Positions 9,442 to 19,910 of a stretch of DNA of 64,000 nt are shown in pieces. Location: NCBI RefSeq assembly GCF_000012385.1, contig NC_007940.1:434001-498000 (forward strand), read 5' to 3'. The DNA comes from Rickettsia bellii RML369-C. Lineage in GTDB: Bacteria; Pseudomonadota; Alphaproteobacteria; Rickettsiales; Rickettsiaceae. Within the stretch, counting starts at the first letter, position 1. Every line of letters begins with the position of its first letter. Position numbers and translations under genes: made by a program. The notes beneath the pieces were generated by a model. That model saw only the letters and a list, made by a program, of their open reading frames with translations, did no database searches and was not told the origin of the DNA.

Positions 9442-10668
9442 TTATTTATCAATGACAATATCGGGTTTGACTAATAACTTCATCAAAATAAGTACCCAAA
9501 TGCTGCTTGCTATCCACCATATTTGCCAAACATTATATGAAATCATGCCAATAATATAATAATTTATAAAACATGCATAAGAGCTTGCCCTGAAATTATC
9601 ATTTCCTATATTACCAATTTGTTTGAGATATTTGTAAACCAAGCTTAAGAATAAAGCTAATCCTATTAATCCTAGTTCTAAGGTAATTTGTAATATGTTA
9701 TTATGTGGATGAAGCGGTAGTGGATGCCATTTTTCACCTTTATAATCAATCATTTCACTGTCTTTAACTTGGGTATATTTAGAAGAATTAAAGCCATTAA
9801 TCATAAGCGGTTTTTCAGCAATTTTATTTGCAACGAAATGCCAAATAAATAAACGATGAGCCGCTGATGGATGGGTAGTCAAATATTTATCTGATAACCC
9901 CTTAGGATTAATTTGTCCGGCTATGATCGGAAATAATAACGAGCCGGTTATTAAACCGAATATTATCAATTTAGAAAATATCGGTTTTATGAACCTTGCT
10001 AAAATAAACACTATTCCGCCTAAACTAAAGCCTAAGAAACTTGCTAAACTATCAGAAATGCTTAATAAATAAAGCACTAAGATGTATAATATTAGAGCAG
10101 GGCAATATTTTTTATCATAAATTAAAATAGCTATTACTACCCACGCAGTAATTGAAAGTAAAGCACAACCACGATCTAGCATATAAAGATTAAAATTTGC
10201 TTTAAATATTCTAGTTAAAAAGCCATAAGAAAAATATTCGACAAAGAATAGTAAAATTCCTGTAAGAGTGCCAAATATTAAAGCTTTTTTAAGTTTAGGA
10301 CGATTTTGAAATGGCTTGAAATTACTAACAACAAAGCCAAGAAATAAGATTGTAAAAACTTGAACAAAATTAATTAAGCTATTGATAGGTTTGATTGCAA
10401 ATAAACAAGATATTAAGCACCAACCAGCGAATAGTAGTTCTGTTTTTATCGTCATTGCGAGGAAATTACAAAATAATTGACGAAGCAATCTCAGGATGTT
10501 TAATGAGATTGCCACGTCGCTTTGCTCCTCGCAATGACGATTAGGTATCCATGCGGCAATATTTTGTAGTAATGATATGAGTAAAAACACCGTAACAGTA
10601 GCTGCGACTGATAAGCCGGCAACCATGCCAAGGCTAGGGACTAAGAATATAAAAAAATAGTTTATCAT
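9442..10668 (-). CDS. O-antigen ligase/polymerase-like membrane protein with a repeat-encoded insert
   Basis: This 408-residue polytopic protein has about ten hydrophobic segments. Near residue 310 it has HPHNNILQITLELGLIGLAL, the periplasmic His motif of the Wzy_C/WaaL family, which joins or polymerises O-antigen on a lipid carrier. Residues 44-76 (RHCEEQSDVAIS and onward) are hydrophilic and correspond exactly to the palindromic repeat at 10450-10539, inserted in frame. Without the insert the protein would be about 375 residues. The insert falls after the first hydrophobic segments, in what should be a loop, so function may survive. It lies six bases after the DUF2155 gene on the same strand. 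Confidence 0.85.
   Translation of the reverse strand: MINYFFIFLVPSLGMVAGLSVAATVTVFLLISLLQNIAAWIPNRHCEEQSDVAISLNILRLLRQLFCNFLAMTIKTELLFAGWCLISCLFAIKPINSLINFVQVFTILFLGFVVSNFKPFQNRPKLKKALIFGTLTGILLFFVEYFSYGFLTRIFKANFNLYMLDRGCALLSITAWVVIAILIYDKKYCPALILYILVLYLLSISDSLASFLGFSLGGIVFILARFIKPIFSKLIIFGLITGSLLFPIIAGQINPKGLSDKYLTTHPSAAHRLFIWHFVANKIAEKPLMINGFNSSKYTQVKDSEMIDYKGEKWHPLPLHPHNNILQITLELGLIGLALFLSLVYKYLKQIGNIGNDNFRASSYACFINYYIIGMISYNVWQIWWIASSIWVLILMKLLVKPDIVIDK
10450..10539 (-). repeat. Palindromic repeat inserted in frame inside a coding region
   Basis: The ends CGTCATTGCGAGG (10450) and GCAATGACG (to 10539) are inverted. The insert is 90 bases, a multiple of three, and has no stop in the gene's frame. 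It encodes RHCEEQSDVAIS and about 20 further residues, the peptide typically produced by this rickettsial repeat. Confidence 0.9.
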
Positions 10669-10674
10669 GTTAAC

Positions 10675-11151
10675 TTAAAAACATTCTTTAGCAAAAATTT
10701 CATAAATAGGATGTTCGAAGGTAGAAAGTGAAATACTGCCGGAGGTCATCCACCCTTGAAAAAGTAATTTAGGGTCTTCGTCAATTATATATTCAGTTAT
10801 AGTCATCAATATATAATTATCTTCGTTATACGGATCAAGATTTTTAACACATTTATGTATTTTGATTTTTATATTACCGAAATATTGTTCTTCACCAACT
10901 TTAAACGTGAGTTTTTCAGATTTAGCAGTAGTTTTATTTAAGGCAGTAATCTCACAATTATCACAATTTTTGAATTCTGTACTATCACTAATGGCTTGAT
11001 TAGAATTTAAAACCGGCGGATCATTATTAATAAGGTTAAATATATCATTCTCAATATCTTCAGTAGTTGTAATAGAATCTAACTCTTCTGCAAATATAAT
11101 AGGTGAGCAGGTAAATATAATAAATGCTAAAATGATCTTTAAATGCTGCAT
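10675..11151 (-). CDS. DUF2155-family secreted protein
   Basis: The product has 158 residues with an N-terminal signal peptide (MQHLKIILAFIIFTCSPIIFAEE). The second half, from KVGEEQYFGNIKIKIHKCVKN to LLFQGWMTSGSISLSTFEHPIYEIF, fits the alphaproteobacterial DUF2155 family, which is probably periplasmic and of unknown role. The gene is directly upstream of the O-antigen ligase-like gene and likely shares its transcript. Confidence 0.8.
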   Translation of the reverse strand: MQHLKIILAFIIFTCSPIIFAEELDSITTTEDIENDIFNLINNDPPVLNSNQAISDSTEFKNCDNCEITALNKTTAKSEKLTFKVGEEQYFGNIKIKIHKCVKNLDPYNEDNYILMTITEYIIDEDPKLLFQGWMTSGSISLSTFEHPIYEIFAKECF

Positions 11152-11233
11152 AAGTAAATTAATTATAGTTTTTTAAATTATATACTATGAGAGATTAATG
11201 GCAACTAGGTTTTGTGGTAATTTGTAACAATGT

Positions 11234-11311
11234 GTCATCCCGTGGCTTGACCACGGGATCTTGCATCACCAGTTGTATCCTAAGATCCCGCAGTCAAGCT
11301 GCGGGACGACA
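11234..11311. repeat. Palindromic repeat
   Basis: GTCATCCCGTGGCTTGACCA on the left and CAGTCAAGCTGCGGGACGAC on the right are inverted, imperfect copies. It lies between the DUF2155 gene and the terminase gene. Confidence 0.8.
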
Positions 11312-11324
11312 TTTTGTAGTTAAC

Positions 11325-12722
11325 ATGATCTATTCAAAAGAATTATTAAATTCGGTTTTGCGTTAGGATTTTCCTAGTTTTATAATTAAGGTATTTAATA
11401 CTATTAATCCAGGTGCTAAGTATTATCCCAGTAAACATATTAACATAATTAGCGATTATTTAAGGGCTGTGCAGAATGGTGATATTAATCGTTTAATAAT
11501 TAACATACCGCCTAGGAGCTTGAAATCTATCTGCGTTAGTGTTGCTTGGACTGCTTTTTTATTAGGGCTTGACCCAGCCAAGCGTATAATGTCGGCTAGC
11601 TATTCTCAAATGCTTAGTGTTAAACATTCGCTTGATTGTCGGTTTATTTTAAATTCCGATTGGTATAAGGAACTTTTCCCGAATACTATACTTAGCAAAA
11701 CTCATAATCAGAAAAGCAAGTTCCTTACAACCGCTAACGGCTTTCGCTTTGCAACATCAGTAGGTGGTTCGGCTACAGGGGAGGGTGGGGACATCTTAAT
11801 TATCGATGATCCGCATAACCCTACGCAAATACATTCCTATAAAATACGTCAAAAAGTGATAGATTGGTTTGAACAAACCTTTGTCAGTAGGCTCAATAAT
11901 CGTAATCGTGGTGCAATAGTTTTGGTTATGCAGCGTCTACATAGTGATGATTTAGCTGGATATTTGCTTAATAGTAGCAATGGGTGGCATCACTTAAAAA
12001 TTCCAGCTATTGCTGATTGTGATTATTCTTTTAAACTCACAGCTAATTCTTATGTTAAAGGTGAAGTATTGGAGAATTATAAAGAGCCGGCTGATTGCTT
12101 AGCAAAATTAGAGCATGAAATAGGTAGCTATAATTATCATGCTCAATATTTACAAGAGCCTATACCACAAGGCTCATCACTGCTTAATATGGAAGATATT
12201 AGCTTTTATGAAAATTTACCTGAGAAGTTTGATTATTTAGTCCAAAGCTGGGATACGGCGATTAAGATTTCTGAAGATTCCGACTATAGTGTCTGCACTA
12301 TATGGGGTATTTTAGGGCAGAAATATTACCTTATTTCATTGGTTCGGAAAAAAATTAATTATCCTGAGCTGAAGAATTTAATAGAAAAATTAGCCAATCA
12401 ATATAAACCAAGGTTTATATTGATAGAAGATAAAGCAAGCGGTCAGCAACTAATTCAAGATTTAGGATTTTTAGGGGATAATATTAGAGTGGTCGGTATT
12501 AAACCGAAGCTTGATAAAATTACAAGATTTGCTTCGGTGGTGCCGTTATTTCAAGCTGGTATAGTGCTAATGCCTAGACAATCAACCATAGCCTTAAAGG
12601 AATTACTAAACTTTCCGCATATCAAAAATGACGATATAGTAGATTCAGTTAGCCAATTTCTAAACTTTATGAAAGAGAAATCATTAAAACTACCTGCAAG
12701 AATCAGGAGCATAATTATTTAG
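11325..12722 (+). pseudogene. Phage terminase large subunit-like gene with an early in-frame stop
   Basis: TerL packages DNA into phage or gene-transfer-agent heads. From GTG 11469 the frame is open for 417 residues. It shows an N-terminal ATPase (IINIPPRSLKS, then GGDILIIDDPHNP as Walker B) and a C-terminal nuclease with its acidic residues (VQSWDTAIK, LIEDKASGQQL, NDDIVDSVSQ). The same frame continues upstream to ATG 11325 with coherent family sequence (DFPSFIIKVFNTINPGAKYY) but is cut by TAG at 11364-11366, codon 14. So the gene either carries a nonsense mutation or restarts at the GTG with a shortened N terminus. Its 3' end overlaps the hsdR remnant tail to tail by four bases. No portal or capsid gene is nearby. 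Confidence 0.8.
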
Positions 12723-15700
12723 CTTTCATGCTCTATAGCAAGATCAATTAAACTATCTGTAAGATTACTTAAATTTTTAGTATTAAAATCAATACGCATT
12801 TCGTTTTTAACTACATCAAAAAAATAATTATTAAGTGACTTTTTCATTTCATTTATGACTTTAGAATTTATTGTCCAGTGAATAACCTTTTTATTTTTGA
12901 TAATTTCATACATATCAAGAGCAATTTTAATAGTATTTTCACGCTGATCTTGACCTGTTTGATTCTGTAAAAAGTTAAGTAATTTTCTATAAAAAGCTAT
13001 TATTGTTTTATTATTGTTTAATTCAGTTGGTACATCTTTTTTAAATTCATTTATTATGTTTATAGATTTATTTAAAAAATCGCTATCCGATAAACGTTTA
13101 TAATGATGCTGTGTTATTGTGCTATTTATAAGCTCTGAAAATTTTCGAGAAAGTGCGGGATCAGCACTGATATAATCATTAATGACATCTTGTAGTTGAG
13201 CATTAATTTGATTAGCCTTGTCTACATCTGTAATGTCTACTCTTGTAATAAAATGCTCTAATATTTGATTGTCAAAAATGTTAACCATGTCGGTCTTAAT
13301 AATATCACCGGCAATAATATGTTCATCAAGTAATTTTGCGATTTGATCAGTATATATTTTTTTATCTGTTTTTTCATTATAACGCTTTTCTACTATTTTC
13401 TTAAGTTTATCAAAGTTTTTTAATCCATTTTGTAGTTCGGCTAATTGCTCTATTGAAAAAACTTGACATAATTTATTGGAGTTAGAAGCTATAGACATTA
13501 GATTTTTAAATTTGTCTAATAAGAAATAAAAATTACTTCGTATATTTTCATCGGCTAAATGCTGCTCAATTTGTTCGGGATCTAAACTATTAGGTACATT
13601 TGTAAAAATATCTTTAATTTCTTGCAGTGATGGGAAAAGTTCTTGTATTTTATCGTCTACAAAAAATATAGTATCTTCTAAATCTTCTTTATTTAATTTT
13701 TCCAAATTACGAATATTAAAATTTTGTATATTATGATTTTCATAAGTTTTATATGCATTGTTTAATGCAACTCTTAACCCCTCATAATCAATTATATAAC
13801 CATATTCTTTAGTTTTTTCGTTTTTCTCAAATAGACGATTTATACGAGAAATTGCTTGTAAAAGAGTATGTTCTTTTAATTTCTTACATATATAAACTAC
13901 AGTATTACGTGGTGCATCAAAACCAGTTAATAATTTTGAAACCACAATTAAAATTTCAGGACCATCGTCACTATTAAATTCTTTAGTAATTTTATGATGG
14001 TTTGATTTTAAACCTTTTTGAGTAGTTAAAAATTCCTGTATTTCATTTTTGCTTCTAATATCCGTATTACCTTTTCGTTCATCAAAAGAAGATATAACGA
14101 CTTCGGAATTTACTTGACCTATTTGGTCTAAAATTTTTTTAAAGCGAATAGCAATAGCTCTAGAAGGAGCTATTAACATACCTTTTAAACCTGTGCCTTT
14201 AAAGGTTTTTGAGTAGTGTGTTGAAATATCGGCTGCTTTAGCATAAATTGTTTTTTCTGTGTTAGAAAGAGTTGTTGGGTGACTAAATCTCCTTTTTAAA
14301 GCTGTTTTTTGTTTTTCATCTAGGTCATTAGTGATTGTATCAAAATTTTTATTAATGGATATTTCATCATTAAGATGTTGTTGAATAATACGTCCTTCAT
14401 AAAATAACTTTACAATTATGTTATCTTTTAAAGTATAATTATGAATTGATCCGCCAAACTTTTCCATGGTATTTTTATATTCTTTAAAAAGTGGTGTACC
14501 AGTAAATCCTATATAACAAGCATTAGGCAAGATAGCTCGCATTTTATTAGCTAAATCGCCATGTTGAGTACGATGACATTCATCGACAAAAACAAGAATA
14601 TTATTGTTTAAATCTTGAAATTCTTTTTTGAAAGCCGTATTAAATTTATGAATTAATGAAGTTATAACAGATGCATTACATTTAATTAATTTAATTAAAT
14701 GTTCTGATGAAATTGCATTTTTAGGTTCAAATCCACAATTTTTAAAAGCATTTTTAATTTGTTCATCAAGTTCTGTTCTATCGGTTATAATTATGATACG
14801 CAGATTTTCGGTATCATTTGATTTAAGTAAAAATTTAGCAATCAATATCATTGTTAAAGATTTGCCCGTACCTTGGGTATGCCATATTACCCCCCCTTTT
14901 CTAATATGATACTCATCATGTTGTTGTATTCTTTTTGCAGCTGCATGTGTAGCAAAAAATTGATGATGACGGGCTATTTTTCTTACTGCATTATCAAAAA
15001 CACAAAAATTAGCGATTAAGTCAAGTAATCTTTCCGGACGACATAACGCATAAAGTATTTTATCTTGTTCGGTAGGTTCTATAGTGCCGGCTAATTCTTG
15101 TTGATTAAAATGATCTTTATAAGAGGCAAAATCACCTGTATAAAGAGTTTTTTTTTCTTTTTTAGGCAAAGGAATATTAATTAAATTACGTATAATATCG
15201 ATATTTTGCTTTTCTTCTTCTCTCCAAATGCTCCAATAATTTTTTGAGCGGTATTTCATCCGATCTTTGATTACGTATATGTTGAAATATAGCCTCATCT
15301 AATGACTCGGAGGGTGATTTATTTTCAATTACTACAAAAGGTATACCATTAACAAATAATACAATATCGCATTCACGTTCGATATTCATTTTGTTTTTTA
15401 CCGGTACTTCAAAAGCAACATGGTAAGTATTATTTTCAGGTTCTTGCCAATCGATATATTTTAAGTTATAGCTTTTAAAATCTTTCTTAATATTTGCTCC
15501 TAAAGTTAGTAAATCATATACCTCTTCATTGGTTTTTACTAAACCGGAATTTTTAATGTCCATAAGCTGATACACAGCCTTTTTTGCATCTTTATCATCT
15601 AAATCGATTTTATTCTTATTAAGTTCTTTAATTTTTTTGATTAATATATCCTCCAACAATATATTGTGAGGATTAACTCGCTTTTTTTTTCAGTTCTTCT

Positions 15701-15786
15701 TGATTAAGCAGTTCATAACCAAATGCCATTAATGCTTTCACAGCAGGTATATGAGGAAGGGATTTTTCATCGATATTGGAGAACAT
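12719..15786 (-). pseudogene. hsdR: Type I restriction enzyme R subunit, frame broken twice
   Basis: HsdR is the translocase and nuclease subunit. The start is at 15786 (MFSNIDEKSLPHIPAVKALM). Frame break 1 is in a run of nine A (plus strand 15682-15690): eight A would join ...NQEELKK to RVNPHNILLED. The next piece (to about 15250) has the nuclease motif ECDIVLFVNGIPFVVIENKS. Break 2 near 15250 joins NQRSDEIP to KNYWSIWREE in another frame and lacks about 25-30 residues usual there. The rest is the DEAD motor: GKSLTMILIAKF, VDECHRTQHG, YIGFTGTP and the helical C-terminal domain. Operon order is hsdM, hsdS, hsdR. Full activity is unlikely. Confidence 0.88.
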
Positions 15787-15872
15787 AATTTTAATTATTT
15801 CTAAATTTCTTGATAATTTCTAAGTAAGTTAACTTTAAATATAATTTACCTAGTAAATTTGCTATCAAATTT

Positions 15873-17072
15873 TTACTCGTCTATTTTTACACGCCACTCG
15901 CCGGTAAGTAGTTTTTGTATTAAACCTTGTTTTTGAGATTGTAATGCTTTTTTATAATTTTTATATTTTGAGATTTGATTTTTATAATTTAGTAAAATAT
16001 TTGCAGTTTGGTTTTGGTATTCTATTGTAGGAATATTTATTTTAATTTCTGCAAAATAAGAAAATTTTAAACCGAGTGTATCATCTACTAATCCTTGAGA
16101 GTAACGATAGAACTCATTTATCATTTTTGGTAGTTTAAATAAAAAATAAATAAATTGAGTGTTAATTGCCGAACTATTTGGTATACAAATTGTATATGCA
16201 GGGCTTACAATACCGGATAATGAAGAAATACCACAAACGCCTTGCCACATTCTCATCGTATTATATCCAAGATCCCCGGGATAAATAAGAAGATATTTTG
16301 ATTTATCTTTATTTGAGGTATCACGTTTTTTTAAAGAATCTTTTTTTACAATACCTTCAGACCCGGTAATAGATAATAATTCCATCTTGTTCAAGGTGGT
16401 TTCTCGACGTTCAGTAAAAATTTCGCCAAGTGTTACAGGACACCAAGCAAGATATTGTGGGTTTAAACAATTTTTTAATAATTTTTTAGCTAAATTATTA
16501 AAAAATTTTTCATTTAAGCTTATTAAAGTACTAACTTTCTCTATTGCTTTATCCCACACACGTAAAATATTAGCTATTTTTTGTTGTTCAGGAAGAGGAG
16601 GCAAAGGCAATTTTATATTATTTATACCCTCTTTTACTAAACCAAACCGAGTAATACCGTTAGCTATACGTATAAACTGCTTGTGTACAAATGGAGAGTT
16701 AATTGCTTCAGCAAGATATGTACCATAAATTTTTTAAGATTTTGGGCGTGCAATAACTAAGTGATAACCACATATCAAATCCTTAATATCTTCTTCAATA
16801 AAAGAACAAACTGCAATATCCTTTGCAGTTTCAGAATCTTTAGTAAATATTACATCACCTTTTCTAAGTGCATATGTGTGAATCTCATGCTCGGAAGCTG
16901 TAGCTTTCATGAAATTAAGACTGTTGGTTATATAGCGATTTTTAAAAACATCCATATAATTACAGAGTTTAACTGATTTTTCATTAATTATCGTTTTTTT
17001 ATCTACATTGCTTACTATAATATCAGTAACTTCTGCAAGATTTACTAGAGACCATTTTTTTATATCTAACAT
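15873..17072 (-). pseudogene. hsdS: Type I restriction enzyme specificity subunit with an internal stop
   Basis: HsdS recognises the DNA target for HsdM and HsdR. One frame of 400 codons runs from 17072 to 15873 and is broken by a single TAA (plus strand 16734-16736). The protein reads sensibly through it: ...LVIARPKS, stop, KIYGTYLAEAINSPF. It shows the two-TRD plan. The first target domain ends with LPLPPLPEQQKIANIL, a helix linker follows, then a second domain (from about TLGEIFTERRETTL) and the C-terminal QKQGLIQKLLTGEWRV. A fragment of about 245 residues could restart inside. Start is five bases after hsdM. Confidence 0.88.
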
Positions 17073-17077
17073 TTAAA

Positions 17078-18592
17078 TTAAACCCCAAGCTCTTTCAAAT
17101 GAACATCCATTTGTGATCGTATTTCTACTAGCTCTTTTTCAAGTTGCTGGATTTCTTTTTGTAGTTCTGCAACGTCAATTTCTTCCTCTTCTTCATAAGT
17201 ATCAACATAACGTGGGATATTTAAATTATGTTTATTTTCACGAATTTCATGGATATTTGCTAGATGAGAATATTTTTCAATGGCTTTCCTGTTTTTATAA
17301 GTATCAACGATTTTATTAATATGTTCTTCTTCTAAAAAGTTCTGCCCTTTACCTGCTTTGAAAGAGCTACTGGCATCAATAAATAGCACATCTTTTCGTT
17401 GATTATTTTGTCCTCCTGTTTCTCTTGATCGATCAAATACCAAAATAGCAACGGGAATACCAGTTGAAGTAAAAAGATTAGCTGGTAGACCAATTACTGC
17501 GTCTAATAAATTATCTTCGATTAAACTTTGACGAATTAACCCTTCTGTTCCTCCACGAAATAATACACCGTGCGGTACTACTATAGCAGCACGTCCGCTA
17601 AGTGGCTTAGTAACTTCAATCATATGCGAAATAAAAGCATAATCGCCTTTAGTTTTAGGAGGAATACCACGCCAAAAACGTTTATGGTTATCGTTAGCCG
17701 CATTCTCATGTCCCCATTTTTCTAAACTAAAAGGCGGGTTAGCAATAACTATATCAAACTTCATTAACTTATCGTTTTCAAGTATTTCTGGATGATTTAG
17801 CGTATCACCCCAATAAATGTGAGCTCCCCCTTCCGAATGCAAAAACATATTCATCTGTGCTAATGCCCATGTGGCATTATTCATTTCTTGACCGTAAAGT
17901 GCGTAATTATTGTCGCCTACCTCTTTAGCCGCTCGAAGTAAAAGTGAACCGGACCCACAAGCAGGATCGCAAATTATATCACCGGATTTCGGAGCGGCAA
18001 GCTTTGCAAGTAAAGTTGATACAGCAGTAGGAGTATAAAATTCACCGGCTTTTTTACCTGCATCTGAAGCAAAGCGTGATATTAGGTAAATATAACATTC
18101 GCCTATAATATCTTCATTAACTCTATCAGGACTTAAATCTAATTCCAGCTTACCAAAATCTTCTAATAACATTTTTAAGCGACGATTTCGCTCTTTTGTT
18201 TTACCTAAGTTAAATTCTGAGTTAAAATCAACATTTCGAAATACTCCTTTCAGCTTTGCAAGATTCTTTTGTTCTATTTCATTTAAAGCCTTATTTATAA
18301 GTTCACCTATGCTATCCGACTTTTCTCTTTGTACAAAAATATCATAAAAATTTGCCCCTTTCGGTATTACAAAATCTTCACGTTCTAATTGCGATTGAAT
18401 TCTTGAAGGCTCATCTTTATCTCTCTCTTCACATTCTTTTTTATGAGCTTTCCAAACATCTGAAATATATTTAAAAAATAGCATCACTAATATGTAATCT
18501 TTATAATTTGCCGCATCTACTACCCTGCGAAAAGTATCGCAAGCCGCCCATGCAGCATTATTTATTTGATTCTGTTTTAATTGATCAGTCAT
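17078..18592 (-). CDS. hsdM: Type I restriction-modification DNA methyltransferase subunit M
   Basis: HsdM methylates adenine within the target set by HsdS. The 504-residue frame is intact. The N-terminal helical domain (NQINNAAWAACDTFRRVVDA) is followed by GEFYTPTAVSTLLAKL and the SAM-binding CDPACGSGSLLLRA. The catalytic motif is DIVIANPPFSLEKW. The C terminus is a coiled coil (EEEEIDVAELQKEIQQLEKEL). Since hsdS and hsdR downstream are broken, this is probably an orphan remnant, or it works with the truncated HsdS. Confidence 0.96.
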   Translation of the reverse strand: MTDQLKQNQINNAAWAACDTFRRVVDAANYKDYILVMLFFKYISDVWKAHKKECEERDKDEPSRIQSQLEREDFVIPKGANFYDIFVQREKSDSIGELINKALNEIEQKNLAKLKGVFRNVDFNSEFNLGKTKERNRRLKMLLEDFGKLELDLSPDRVNEDIIGECYIYLISRFASDAGKKAGEFYTPTAVSTLLAKLAAPKSGDIICDPACGSGSLLLRAAKEVGDNNYALYGQEMNNATWALAQMNMFLHSEGGAHIYWGDTLNHPEILENDKLMKFDIVIANPPFSLEKWGHENAANDNHKRFWRGIPPKTKGDYAFISHMIEVTKPLSGRAAIVVPHGVLFRGGTEGLIRQSLIEDNLLDAVIGLPANLFTSTGIPVAILVFDRSRETGGQNNQRKDVLFIDASSSFKAGKGQNFLEEEHINKIVDTYKNRKAIEKYSHLANIHEIRENKHNLNIPRYVDTYEEEEEIDVAELQKEIQQLEKELVEIRSQMDVHLKELGV

Positions 18593-18775
18593 ATTTTTAT
18601 CTTATTTATTTTTCTGCCATAGATTATATAGGTTAAAAATCGAAAAGCAAATTATCTAGTTTTTGTAAAAATAGACATTAAAAATTACTTTTTCAACCAT
18701 CATGTTTATTTAATAATTTAAAACACTTTAGATATGGAATGTGCTGTATGGTTCATATACAAATTAGCAATATAT

Positions 18776-19606
18776 TTAACAGAAACTTAAACTTAATAGT
18801 AATCCGGCATAATGATTTGCTTTAAATCTCGTCATGCAATTAGCCGGATTGTGAATTTCTAAAGTTGCTATTTGTAATATTAATAAGGTTGAAGCACCGA
18901 GGATAGGTAGATAGTCTAGATTATAGCCGGCAGCTGAAATAAATAATAAAATAAATCCAACGTAAAATATATAAAGCCAAAATTTATATGCTTTATTTTC
19001 TAAACAAATACTTAAGGATTTCACTCCTATTTTCTTATCGTCCTTTATATCCATAAATCCATATATCGTATCATACCCTATCGTCCATAAACAGCAGGCT
19101 AAATACATAGTAATTGCTGCTATATCCAGCTTATTCTGAACTGTTGCATAGGCTATTAGCGTTCCTAAATTAAATGTAAAACCTAAAAAAACTTGTGGGA
19201 GGTAAGTAACACGCTTCATTAGCGGATATATACTAATCATCATTACTGTGAAAAAACCTATATATATGGCTGTCCTACTCAAGGTTAGCAAAATAAAAAG
19301 CGAGAGTATGCTAAGAATAAAGAGCATGCCGATAGCATATTTTATAGACAAAGCACCGCTAGCTAGAGGGCGGTTTTTAGTTCGTGCAACATGCTTATCG
19401 AATTTTTGGTCAAATATATCATTGATAATACATCCGCTACTTCTTGTTGTGATGCTGCCTAGGATAAATAGAGGCAACAAATATATTAAATCTGCTCTAG
19501 ACGGATTTGCAAGCAGTAAACCAAATAAGGCAGGGAAGAAGACCAGTAAGTAAGCTACCGGCTTATCTGCCCGCATTAATTTAAAAGTTAATAAGAATTT
19601 ATGCAT
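18776..19606 (-). CDS. ubiA: 4-hydroxybenzoate polyprenyltransferase
   Basis: UbiA is an integral membrane enzyme that prenylates 4-hydroxybenzoate in ubiquinone synthesis. The two Asp-rich prenyl-diphosphate/Mg sites are visible: NDIFDQKFDKHVARTKNRP near residue 63 and YGFMDIKDDKKIG near residue 183. About eight transmembrane segments surround them. The 276-residue length is close to the family norm. It stands alone, with about 180 bases to hsdM on one side and 300 to an LRR gene on the other. Confidence 0.94.
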   Translation of the reverse strand: MHKFLLTFKLMRADKPVAYLLVFFPALFGLLLANPSRADLIYLLPLFILGSITTRSSGCIINDIFDQKFDKHVARTKNRPLASGALSIKYAIGMLFILSILSLFILLTLSRTAIYIGFFTVMMISIYPLMKRVTYLPQVFLGFTFNLGTLIAYATVQNKLDIAAITMYLACCLWTIGYDTIYGFMDIKDDKKIGVKSLSICLENKAYKFWLYIFYVGFILLFISAAGYNLDYLPILGASTLLILQIATLEIHNPANCMTRFKANHYAGLLLSLSFC

Positions 19607-19874
19607 GATTTTTTGACTTTCAGATGATTATTATATTTAGTTTTCTACCATCGGATAGTAAATTAATGCTAATATAGCTGAATTAGCTAAAGATATTATA
19701 GGAAAATATACAAATATGTATAATGAATTTAATATTTAGTATATTTGTGATTAATTGCGAATGATTTGAATGATGGAGGTAAGTAGTACGATTTGCTAAC
19801 CAATACCACTACCTGACAGTGTATAAATAACAACTTTTTTATGCAACAAAATTCACAAGCAGCATGGAAATTTA

Positions 19875-19908
19875 AAGGGTAAGGATTAATTACCCTTATG
19901 TTTTTTTG
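19875..19908. terminator. Candidate bidirectional terminator after the LRR gene
   Basis: AAGGGTAA (19875-19882) pairs with TTACCCTT (19890-19897) and is followed by a run of seven T on the plus strand. The only neighbouring gene ending here is the minus-strand LRR gene (stop at 19911), and on that strand the T-run is weaker (TAAATTT). The remaining 19607-19874 shows nothing I can name. Confidence 0.4.
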
Positions 19909-19910
19909 AT

